The notes beneath the pieces were generated by a model. That model had not been told where the DNA came from. It was given only the letters and a program-made list of their open reading frames with translations, and searched no databases. This document shows, piece by piece, positions 1 to 6,067 of a DNA stretch of 6,370 bases; position 1 is the first letter of the stretch, and every line of letters starts with the position of its first letter. Location: contig DLXW01000248.1 of the NCBI GenBank assembly GCA_003448685.1, positions 6,386-12,755 on the forward strand, in the 5' to 3' direction. The DNA is from Cyanothece sp. UBA12306. GTDB taxonomy: Bacteria > Cyanobacteriota > Cyanobacteriia > Cyanobacteriales > Microcystaceae. A program made the translations under genes and the position numbers.

Positions 1-477
1 GATATTTATGAACCATATCCCACTCAATATGCTCAGCTAAAAACCCAGAAATATAAAAATATTAATTTTGTTAATTCTTTGACAACAGACTATGATTGTT
101 TAATTAGCACTGATGTGTTAGAACACGTTAATGATCCATTGGATTTACTAGCTAAAATGATTGAATCAGTCAAGCTTAATGGCTACCTCATCATTGCTAA
201 TCATTTTTATCCTTCAATTAAATGTCACCTTCCCTCGACTTTTCATTTTCGTTTTACGTTTGATCAGTTTGCTCATAAAATGGGATTAATAAATAAGGGA
301 ACTTGTGAAGCCAATCATATTATAATATATAAAAAAGTTGCTCAAATAAACTTTGATTGGCAACAACTTAGAAAAATGGAAGCCAATTCAAAATTTTGGT
401 TTCCCCTGAGAAATGGGATGAGTTTTGCTATAGTTTATACTAAAAAAATTATCAAAAAATTATTGTTAAGATCATGA
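1..477 (+). CDS. SAM-dependent methyltransferase, class I (5' partial)
   Basis: The frame is open from the first base of the window to a TGA at 475-477, giving 158 visible residues; the N-terminus lies outside the window. A TTG at 79 could be read as a start, but the 26 codons before it are open and family-like, so the gene enters from the left. Visible residues 30-46 (DYDCLI then STDVLEHVNDP) match the strand-4 region of class I methyltransferases, where 'DVLEHV' is a hallmark. Next come a helix and 'LNGYLIIANHF', equivalent to the usual 'kpGG.l.i' strand. The SAM-binding GxGxG loop should lie upstream and is not seen. The stop overlaps the ATG of the following glycosyltransferase gene (ATGA), which implies translational coupling. 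The probable role is methylation of a sugar or glycan intermediate; the substrate is unknown. The family call is fairly sure, the role is inferred from neighbours. Confidence 0.82.
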   Translation, partial: DIYEPYPTQYAQLKTQKYKNINFVNSLTTDYDCLISTDVLEHVNDPLDLLAKMIESVKLNGYLIIANHFYPSIKCHLPSTFHFRFTFDQFAHKMGLINKGTCEANHIIIYKKVAQINFDWQQLRKMEANSKFWFPLRNGMSFAIVYTKKIIKKLLLRS

Positions 478-1694
478 AAGTTCTCCAGATTAACTATTCG
501 GATATTTCAGGGGGAGCCGCGATCGCATCCTATCGACTTCATCAAGGATTATTAGAGCAAGAAGTTGACTCGAAGATGTTAGTTGAATCCAAAAAAACCA
601 GTAGTGATAGGGTGGCAATTATTAATCGTTTACGCAGTCCTGAAAACTTAATGTCTCGACTTGCATGGCGATTAGGCTTAAATAATATTAGTGTTATTAA
701 TAGTTTTAACTTTCCTAACCATCCTCTCTATCAAGAGAGTGAAATTATTAACTTTCATAACCTTCATGGAGACTATTTTAATTACTTAGCTCTTGCAACC
801 TTAACTAAAAATAAATCGGCTGTATGGACTCTCCATGATATGTGGAGTTTTACCGGACATTGTGCCTATAGTTATGACTGCGATCGCTGGAAAATTGGCT
901 GCGGAAAATGTCCCTACTTAGATACCATACCCAGTACAGGATTTGATAATACTAGACTAGAATGGAGACTAAAAAAATGGGTTTACAATCGTTCCAGTTT
1001 AACCATTGTTTGCCCAAGTAAATGGCTAACAGAGCAAGCTAAAAAAAGTATATTTAAAGACTTTATTGTTGAACATATTCCCTACGGTATAGATACACAA
1101 GCTTATCAACCTCTTGAACAACAAAAATGTCAATCTGTTTTAGGCATTCCTAATAATAAAAAAGTATTAATGTTTGTTGCACAGAGTCTTAGTGATCGCC
1201 GTAAAGGAGGAGATTTGCTCATAGATGCACTTAATAAATTACCTGAATCATTGAAAAAAGCAACCATTCTTATAACCCTGGGAGAAGGAGGAGAAATAAT
1301 TGGGGATACCGTGGGAATACCTGTTATTAATCTAGGTTATGTCAGTGGCGATCTCCTAAAATCTATTGCTTATTCTGCTGCTGATTTATTTATTGTTCCT
1401 ACCCGTGCTGATAATTTACCTTTGGTATTACAAGAAAGTATGGCTTGCGGTACACCCATGATTTCTTTTAATGTAGGAGGAGTTCCCGACTTAGTACGTC
1501 CTGGGGTCACAGGATGTCTTGCTGAACCTGATAATGCTCAAGATTTTGGGCAAAAAATAATTGAGCTATTAGAAAATAGTGAATTAAGGGAAAAGATGGC
1601 TAAAAATTGCCGAAATATCGCCGTTGAAGAATACCCTCTGAAACTTCAAGCACAAAGATATATTAAGTTATATTCACAAATTTTAGGAAATTAA
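474..1694 (+). CDS. Glycosyltransferase family 4 (GT-B fold)
   Basis: A complete 406-residue protein, of usual length for GT4. Its start is fixed by the ATGA overlap with the methyltransferase gene. The N-terminal Rossmann half opens with MKVLQINYSDISGGAA (residues 1-16), the acceptor-side glycine loop. HDMWSFTGHC at 121-130 begins a stretch with four cysteines (C130, C136, C143, C146), as in a GT4 subgroup I recall from bacterial polysaccharide clusters. The linker carries IPYGID (202-207). The C-terminal donor-binding half has DRRKGG (241-246), with basic residues expected to hold the nucleotide-sugar phosphates, and the signature block 312-341: ADNLPLVLQES, then ACGTP, then GGVPDLV. The usual EX7E pair reads D313...E321. 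GT4 enzymes are typically retaining and use NDP- or GDP-sugars; they act in the cytoplasm at the inner membrane face. No transmembrane helix is apparent. Two HIP1 octamers lie inside this gene. Donor and acceptor cannot be assigned. Confidence 0.92.
   Translation: MKVLQINYSDISGGAAIASYRLHQGLLEQEVDSKMLVESKKTSSDRVAIINRLRSPENLMSRLAWRLGLNNISVINSFNFPNHPLYQESEIINFHNLHGDYFNYLALATLTKNKSAVWTLHDMWSFTGHCAYSYDCDRWKIGCGKCPYLDTIPSTGFDNTRLEWRLKKWVYNRSSLTIVCPSKWLTEQAKKSIFKDFIVEHIPYGIDTQAYQPLEQQKCQSVLGIPNNKKVLMFVAQSLSDRRKGGDLLIDALNKLPESLKKATILITLGEGGEIIGDTVGIPVINLGYVSGDLLKSIAYSAADLFIVPTRADNLPLVLQESMACGTPMISFNVGGVPDLVRPGVTGCLAEPDNAQDFGQKIIELLENSELREKMAKNCRNIAVEEYPLKLQAQRYIKLYSQILGN
519..526. repeat. HIP1 palindrome GCGATCGC (copy 1)
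   Basis: A perfect octameric palindrome inside the GT4 coding region. HIP1 is strongly over-represented in many cyanobacterial genomes, so this supports a cyanobacterial origin. Confidence 0.8.
890..897. repeat. HIP1 palindrome GCGATCGC (copy 2)
   Basis: The second perfect HIP1 octamer, at the codons for the cysteine-rich stretch of the GT4 protein. I found no further exact copy in the window, so both lie in one gene. Confidence 0.8.
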
Positions 1695-1709
1695 ATTATT
1701 TATTTTCAT

Positions 1710-2603
1710 ATGAATTTTGATTTTAGCAAAGAACCAGTTTACATTATTATTCCAGTACATAACCGGAAGTTAACCACTCTTAACTGCTTGAAAACCTTAG
1801 AAACAAACGGAGATTTACAACGTTATCATGTTATTGTCATTGATGATGGTTCAACAGATGGGACAACTCAAGCTATTGAGTCTCTTTATCCAGAGGTTGT
1901 TATTTTAGCTGGAGACGGTAACTTATGGTGGACTGGAGCAATCAAAAAAGGAATGGAATACGCTTATCAACAAGGAGCAGAATATTTTATTTGGTTAAAT
2001 GATGATACATTACCTAGTCAAAAAACTATCTTCTCCCTAGTTTCTTCTTGTGACAAATTTTCTCATAAAATAGTTTCAGGTCAATGTTATGCAACTGCTG
2101 AATTATTAATTCCTACCTATGGAGGACAGAAAAAAAAGTTTCTTTCTCTTCAGCAATTATCTGCTGCCCCTAATCAAATTATTGAGTGTGATTGTATGAA
2201 TGGTAATTTAGTTTGTCTACCTCGATCTGTCGTCGATAAAATTGGTTTTCCTGATTCAGATAAATTCCCTCAAACTTCAGCAGATGTTGTTTATACTTGG
2301 CAAGCTAAGCAAGTCGGTTTTCAATTAGAAACCCTAGGTAATGCAACGGCAGTTTGTGAATTTAACTTTTTAGAAAAGCAATGGTTATTGGGTTCTATTC
2401 CTATGAAAAAACGGTGGGAAATTCTCAATTCTCCTAAGTCTAATTTCTATCCCTATTCTTACTGGAAATTTTGTCAAATTTTTTATGGGCAATTTTCCAT
2501 AATTTGTTTTATTAAACCTTACATTAAAATGGTTATTATTACTTTATTGAGATGGATTTTTCCCTCAAGTATTCTAAAGCAAATCAAGACTATTGTCAAG
2601 TAA
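1710..2603 (+). CDS. Glycosyltransferase family 2 (single GT-A domain)
   Basis: A complete 297-residue protein starting 15 bp after the GT4 stop and probably in the same transcript. No clear Shine-Dalgarno precedes the ATG, which is common in cyanobacteria. The start fits because the first GT-A strand (YIIIPVHNR, 11-19) follows directly. DDGSTDGT (45-52) is the nucleotide-binding motif. GDGNLWWTGA (68-77) is a loop I recognise from a recurrent GT2 subgroup. NDDT (97-100) is the DxD-equivalent metal site. CMNGNLVCLPR (162-172) and the following helix fit the acceptor region, and D192 in 'ADVVYTWQAK' is a plausible catalytic base by analogy with 'ADxDFxxRAKxxG'. The C-terminus (about 250-290) is hydrophobic and aromatic with scattered basic residues, so it probably rests on the inner membrane. 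The expected role is inverting sugar transfer from an NDP-sugar to a glycan intermediate; sugar identity is unknown. Confidence 0.9.
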   Translation: MNFDFSKEPVYIIIPVHNRKLTTLNCLKTLETNGDLQRYHVIVIDDGSTDGTTQAIESLYPEVVILAGDGNLWWTGAIKKGMEYAYQQGAEYFIWLNDDTLPSQKTIFSLVSSCDKFSHKIVSGQCYATAELLIPTYGGQKKKFLSLQQLSAAPNQIIECDCMNGNLVCLPRSVVDKIGFPDSDKFPQTSADVVYTWQAKQVGFQLETLGNATAVCEFNFLEKQWLLGSIPMKKRWEILNSPKSNFYPYSYWKFCQIFYGQFSIICFIKPYIKMVIITLLRWIFPSSILKQIKTIVK

Positions 2604-2624
2604 CCTAATAGTTTACTTTGAAAC

Positions 2625-2642
2625 AATAAATGTAGATTTATT
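2625..2642. repeat. A/T-only inverted repeat in the gap before the tandem GT2 gene
   Basis: AATAAAT (2625-2631) and ATTTATT (2636-2642) are perfect reverse complements around a GTAG loop. This is a 7-bp A/T-only hairpin, followed by only TT, so it is a poor intrinsic terminator. It could be a weak attenuator, a protein site or chance in AT-rich DNA. The surrounding 56-bp gap (2604-2659) shows a TTGAAA (2618-2623) but no well-spaced -10. Confidence 0.3.
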
Positions 2643-2659
2643 TTGATGAATTTAGCATT

Positions 2660-4579
2660 ATGTCTCATTCTAATTTAAGTCCAGAAATAAAAAAAAAATA
2701 CCAAAATAAAAAAGCTATACAAGGTATTGTAAAAGCAATTATAAAATCTTGTTTTTTAACAATTTTTTCCTATAATTTATTATTATTATTTCGTCAATTA
2801 AAAAAAATTATAACACATACTATTTTGTCAGCTTTAAGTTATTTGCTTAAAATGACAAAATTTTTAGATGAAATACCTTTTTCTTCAGATTCATATTACT
2901 ATTTTTGGCTTTTAAAAAACCATCCCAGGAAAGCTGATTTTCAACTCATGTCTGAAACGGCTATTTGTTTTAAAAATAAACCAGTAATTAGTGTTATTTT
3001 AGAGAGTCATAAACCTCAAATAACTTATTTCAAAGCTACTATTGAATCTATTATTAATCAAATTTATTCTCATTGGGAATTATATATTAGTAATAAGATT
3101 TTAATCGATCCTGAAATTAAATCTTTTTTACAAGAATATTCACAAAAAGACTCTCGCATTAAAATAATTGATTATTCGAACAACGAATCTATTGTTACGT
3201 TTTTAAATAGAGTTAGTAAAATAGCTATTGGAGAATTTATCACTTTTTTAGATGATGATGATTTGCTTAGTCCTGATGCTTTATATCAAGTAGCAATAAC
3301 ACTTAATAAACATCCTATGGCTGACATGATATACTCCGATGAAGATAATATTTCTGAGAAAAACTTGCTCAAAAATCCTTTTTTTAAAACTGATTGGTGT
3401 CCCGATAGTTTTTTATCTAGAATGTATACTGGTAATCTCGCAGTTTATAGGCGAGAATTAATTAATAAAATTGGCGGATTTAGGATGAATTTTGAAGGAG
3501 CAAAATATTATGATTTAGTATTAAGATTGACTGAAAAAACTAACCAAATATATCATATACCTAAAATTATTTATCATTCCCGTACTTATTCTACTTCAAT
3601 ATTAAAAAGTATTCATAATAAAAATCATGATCCTAGTGTGGCTAAAAAAGCCTTAGCAGAAGCCATTAAAAGGCGTGGAGAATCTGGTAAAGTTATGCCG
3701 ACAATTGCCAATAATTATATAGTTCGCTATGAAATCAAAAATCATAAACTAGTCAGTATTATTATTCCTACTAAAAATTTAGGAAAGATTCTAGATTGTT
3801 GTCTCGATTCAATTTTCACAAAAACAGATTATCCTAACTATGAAGTTGTTTTAATTGACAATAATAGCACTGAAAACTATGCTTTAGAAATAATTCAAAA
3901 ATGGCAGAACAAAGAACCTAAACGTTTAAATGTACATGGTTATGATAGTCCATTTAACTATTCTAAAATTAATAATTATGCTGTCCAGTTTGCTCAAGGA
4001 GATTATTTATTATTTTTAAATAATGATATAGAAATAATTACAGAGGATTGGATAACTGCTATGGTGGAACAAGCCCAACGCCCATCTATTGGAGCAGTAG
4101 GTGCGTTATTGCTTTATCCTGATAATACTATTCAACACGCAGGAGTTATTATCGGGCTCACAGGATTAGCTGATCATTGTTACAAGCATTTTTCTAAAGC
4201 CTCTAATCAGCATTTTAATCAAATTCAAACAATCAATAACTATTCAGCAGTAACGGCTGCTTGTTTGATGTGTCGCACCACAGTGTTTCAAAAAGTTGGC
4301 GGATTTGAAGAGCAATTATCAATAGCATTTAATGATGTAGACTTATGTTTAAAATTTCTTGAAAGTGGATATCGAAATGTTTATTTACCTCAGGTTCAAC
4401 TTTATCATTATGAGTCTAAAACTAGAGGCTTTGAGAATACATTCGAAAAGCAAAATATATTGAACAAAGAAATTGAATATATCAAAAATAAATGGAATAA
4501 ATATATTGATCATGATCCTTGCTATAGTCCTCATTTAACTAGAAAATATCAAGACTTTAGAATTAAAATAGATAGTTGA
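2660..4579 (+). CDS. Tandem-domain glycosyltransferase family 2 protein with a degenerate first domain
   Basis: A complete 639-residue protein, a normal length for two-domain GT2 proteins of polysaccharide clusters. Residues 1-65 are basic with hydrophobic patches (about 31-44 and 53-63) that may anchor it to the membrane. The first GT-A domain (about 108-310) keeps LDDDD (197-201), SDED (226-229) and a well-conserved stretch through DWCPDSFLSRMYT. Its strand-1 motif reads VILESHKPQ, and the nucleotide-binding DD after WEL is replaced by S144-N145. The second domain (about 365-600) is intact: SIIIPTKN (366-373), DNNST (400-404), LNND (453-456), FNDVD (557-561) and the YHYES region with H583. 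Transfer is therefore probably done by the second domain, while the first may be structural or acceptor-binding. An A10 run covers codons 10-13. The gene lies 56 bp after the previous GT2 gene on the same strand and seems more AT-rich than its neighbours. Donor and product are unknown. Confidence 0.9.
   Translation: MSHSNLSPEIKKKYQNKKAIQGIVKAIIKSCFLTIFSYNLLLLFRQLKKIITHTILSALSYLLKMTKFLDEIPFSSDSYYYFWLLKNHPRKADFQLMSETAICFKNKPVISVILESHKPQITYFKATIESIINQIYSHWELYISNKILIDPEIKSFLQEYSQKDSRIKIIDYSNNESIVTFLNRVSKIAIGEFITFLDDDDLLSPDALYQVAITLNKHPMADMIYSDEDNISEKNLLKNPFFKTDWCPDSFLSRMYTGNLAVYRRELINKIGGFRMNFEGAKYYDLVLRLTEKTNQIYHIPKIIYHSRTYSTSILKSIHNKNHDPSVAKKALAEAIKRRGESGKVMPTIANNYIVRYEIKNHKLVSIIIPTKNLGKILDCCLDSIFTKTDYPNYEVVLIDNNSTENYALEIIQKWQNKEPKRLNVHGYDSPFNYSKINNYAVQFAQGDYLLFLNNDIEIITEDWITAMVEQAQRPSIGAVGALLLYPDNTIQHAGVIIGLTGLADHCYKHFSKASNQHFNQIQTINNYSAVTAACLMCRTTVFQKVGGFEEQLSIAFNDVDLCLKFLESGYRNVYLPQVQLYHYESKTRGFENTFEKQNILNKEIEYIKNKWNKYIDHDPCYSPHLTRKYQDFRIKIDS
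2689..2698 (+). repeat. A10 homopolymer within codons 10-13 of the tandem GT2 gene
   Basis: Ten consecutive A residues span the last base of an Ile codon and three Lys codons close to the start of the gene. A loss or gain of one A would shift the frame early. It may simply reflect AT-rich lysine codons. Confidence 0.85.
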
Positions 4580-4592
4580 ATATGCTCAAATA

Positions 4593-4619
4593 ATTAACTT
4601 TTTGTTTGATTGTTAATCA
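4593..4619. terminator. Possible weak terminator between convergent glycosyltransferase genes
   Basis: The 45-bp gap between the two stop codons holds overlapping short inverted repeats. ATTAAC (4593-4598) pairs with GTTAAT (4612-4617), and TGATT (4607-4611) pairs with AATCA (4615-4619) around a GTT loop. Both stems are AT-rich and neither is followed by a good T tract on either strand. Position argues for a termination function, but the structure is weak. Confidence 0.25.
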
Positions 4620-4624
4620 GGTAT

Positions 4625-5584
4625 TTATAATAGATGATAATATCGATCAACAATTTCTAAGAAAAATCTAATTAACAACCATCTTAGGGGACAGGATAAA
4701 GGTTGAATGTTCGGTAAATTAAATAAGTCCATTATTTGATGAAATTCTAGTAATTTACCTCGTCTTAAGTAGCGAAAAGCACCAGCTAAAATAAATTGAT
4801 GAAAAAACATAGCTTGACATTGTTTTAACTCTGATAAACTTAACAAATTAAGTTCATCAACTCGATGAAAAAATCCGACTAATGTATTGACTGTATTTTC
4901 ATTAAATACCCCCATTGTTAAAGCTTGAGAATGCACTGTATAAGCGCAAGTAATTACTGGGATGCAGCAAACTCCATAACGGCTAAATAATCGAATCCAC
5001 ATCTCAATATCCGTTGGTTCTCCCCATTGAGGATTAAAATAACCCACTTCTTCAAAAACTATTCTTTGCATCACTATTGCTGGAAATCTAACAAACGAAG
5101 AATTAGATAAAAGATTAATTAATGCCGACTTTTTACTTAAATATTGTCGATTTTTAAAAGATTGCTTTTTCAAAACTTTTTCCCTTTCATTAACTACATT
5201 AACTCCAAATAAAAGAACCGAATATTGTTGTTTTGTCTCTTGAATAACCTGGAGAATACTTTCAATAGATCCAGGTAATAAAAAATCATCATCATGAAGA
5301 ATTAGGACATAATCTCCCGAAGCTAATTCAATTCCATGATTCCAATTTTGCGCCATACCTAAACGAGGATTATTAGCTTTATATTGCCATTTACCTGGCC
5401 AATTTTCGAGAATTTGCTGGGTTATTTCTCCACAAGCTGAATTTGATGAATCATCAGTAACAATAATTTCAATATCTTGACATAATTCCCCATTGTCAGT
5501 TGTAATAGAAAGCAATGCCCTTTGTAGCCACTTAGGACGATTGTAAGCAGGAATAGTAATGCTTAAAAGAGGAGAAAACTTCAT
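4625..5584 (-). CDS. Glycosyltransferase family 2 (single GT-A domain), opposite strand
   Basis: A complete 319-residue protein read leftwards and convergent with the tandem GT2 gene. The ATG at 5582-5584 fits because strand 1 of the fold (LSITIPAYNRP, 7-17) follows at once. There is no convincing Shine-Dalgarno. TDDSS (43-47) is the nucleotide-binding aspartate motif, RLGMAQNWNHGIELASGDY (74-92) the conserved helix and strand before the metal site, and HDDD (97-100) the DxD. GYFNP (181-185) and TDIEMW (191-196), with D192 and E194, match the catalytic-base region, and H218 follows in the usual place. The C-terminal 100 residues are helical with aromatic and basic residues and suggest membrane association rather than a spanning helix. 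It is predicted to transfer a sugar from an NDP-sugar in the same glycan pathway. Opposite orientation means separate transcription. The specific sugar cannot be told. Confidence 0.9.
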   Translation of the reverse strand: MKFSPLLSITIPAYNRPKWLQRALLSITTDNGELCQDIEIIVTDDSSNSACGEITQQILENWPGKWQYKANNPRLGMAQNWNHGIELASGDYVLILHDDDFLLPGSIESILQVIQETKQQYSVLLFGVNVVNEREKVLKKQSFKNRQYLSKKSALINLLSNSSFVRFPAIVMQRIVFEEVGYFNPQWGEPTDIEMWIRLFSRYGVCCIPVITCAYTVHSQALTMGVFNENTVNTLVGFFHRVDELNLLSLSELKQCQAMFFHQFILAGAFRYLRRGKLLEFHQIMDLFNLPNIQPLSCPLRWLLIRFFLEIVDRYYHLL

Positions 5585-5612
5585 ACTCTATATAACCTAG
5601 TACTGTTAATTA

Positions 5613-5618
5613 ATTTTA
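5613..5618 (-). promoter_or_regulatory. Candidate -10 element for the leftward GT2 gene
   Basis: On the minus strand this reads TAAAAT, five of six matches to TATAAT, about 29 bases before the GT2 start. The hexamer 17 bp further upstream (GAAACA) is a poor -35. A TATATA at 5589-5594 is an alternative but would make the mRNA nearly leaderless. Confidence 0.2.
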
Positions 5619-5642
5619 CCTAGAAAGTAAGTTTTTGTTTCA

Positions 5643-5674
5643 CTAGATTGGGATAGCTTTGTGCTAGAATCTAG
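5643..5674. promoter_or_regulatory. Operator-like inverted repeat around the MNT/HEPN promoter
   Basis: CTAGATT (5643-5649) and AATCTAG (5668-5674) are perfect 7-bp reverse complements, 25 bp apart centre to centre. They enclose the -35/-10 spacer region, and the right arm overlaps the -10 element. A further 8-bp palindrome, TAGATCTA, sits at 5672-5679. A DNA-binding dimer here would block RNA polymerase, so autoregulation of the module is possible. Neither visible protein shows an obvious DNA-binding domain. Confidence 0.35.
5662..5670 (+). promoter_or_regulatory. Extended -10 promoter for the MNT/HEPN pair
   Basis: TGC followed directly by TAGAAT (5665-5670) fits an extended -10 element (TGn plus five of six matches to TATAAT). 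No good -35 occurs at 16-18 bp, as extended -10 promoters allow. Transcription would start near 5677, giving a leader of about 20 bases. Confidence 0.45.
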
Positions 5675-5680
5675 ATCTAT

Positions 5681-5684
5681 GGAG
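5681..5684 (+). promoter_or_regulatory. Shine-Dalgarno for the nucleotidyltransferase gene
   Basis: GGAG lies 11 bases before the ATG at 5696. The spacing is slightly long, but this is the only purine-rich site near the start. Confidence 0.45.
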
Positions 5685-5695
5685 ACGATCACACC

Positions 5696-6067
5696 ATGGA
5701 ACCTAATAATCCTTACATAGTTTACTGGCAAAAACGTCTTATTGAACAGCAAAATAAAAACGAGTATCTATCAAAACAAGCTCGTCAAAATCTAGAAGTA
5801 ATTGTCAAGATTTTACAGGAAGAATTTAGAGTTAAAAAAATTATTTTGTTTGGCTCATTAGTCAAAGGAAATTTTACTGAAAAATCCGATATTGATTTAG
5901 CAGTTAGTGGTATTCCACCAGAAGATTATTTTATGGTTTTAGCCAGGGTTAATTCTCTTAGTAATTTTCCCATAGATTTAAAACCCTTAGAAGCTTTAGA
6001 ACCCTATTTTTTGCAGCGTGGACTAGAAACAGGAGAATGTCTTTATGAATCAGATATCAGCGAGTAA
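5696..6067 (+). CDS. mntA: MntA-type minimal nucleotidyltransferase (antitoxin of HEPN-MNT module)
   Basis: A complete 123-residue protein, a typical size for minimal nucleotidyltransferases. After a helical N-terminus (about 1-45) comes the beta-strand KIILFGS and the full GSx10DxD active site: G53-S54 and D65-I66-D67. The third metal ligand is probably D94 in 'FPIDLKPLEAL'. All catalytic residues are present, so the enzyme looks active. In characterised HEPN-MNT pairs (Shewanella oneidensis, Aphanizomenon), MntA uses ATP to AMPylate a tyrosine near the HEPN active site of its partner and so blocks its RNase activity. The next gene overlaps this one by 23 bp and encodes a HepT-like protein, which supports the pairing. 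The start is the ATG at 5696; an ATG at 5679 is in another frame. The gene symbol is by family resemblance only. A stand-alone nucleotidyltransferase with another target is less likely. Confidence 0.85.
   Translation: MEPNNPYIVYWQKRLIEQQNKNEYLSKQARQNLEVIVKILQEEFRVKKIILFGSLVKGNFTEKSDIDLAVSGIPPEDYFMVLARVNSLSNFPIDLKPLEALEPYFLQRGLETGECLYESDISE
6031..6035 (+). promoter_or_regulatory. Shine-Dalgarno that sets the HepT-like start
   Basis: AGGAG lies inside the nucleotidyltransferase gene, 9 bases before the ATG at 6045. It supports that start and the 23-bp gene overlap. Confidence 0.6.

Noticed and set aside
79..81. TTG as the start of the methyltransferase gene
   Set aside because: The frame is open and family-like to base 1, and a start here would remove the SAM-binding core; the gene is cut by the window edge.
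2646..2648. ATG before the tandem GT2 gene as an alternative start or small gene
   Set aside because: It is in another frame and reaches a stop after about ten codons.
5679..5681. ATG as an earlier start of the nucleotidyltransferase
   Set aside because: It is in a different frame from the coding region and lies about where transcription would begin.
6037..6039. ATG just before the HepT-like start
   Set aside because: It is out of frame and followed by TGA after two codons; ATG 6045 has the better-placed Shine-Dalgarno.
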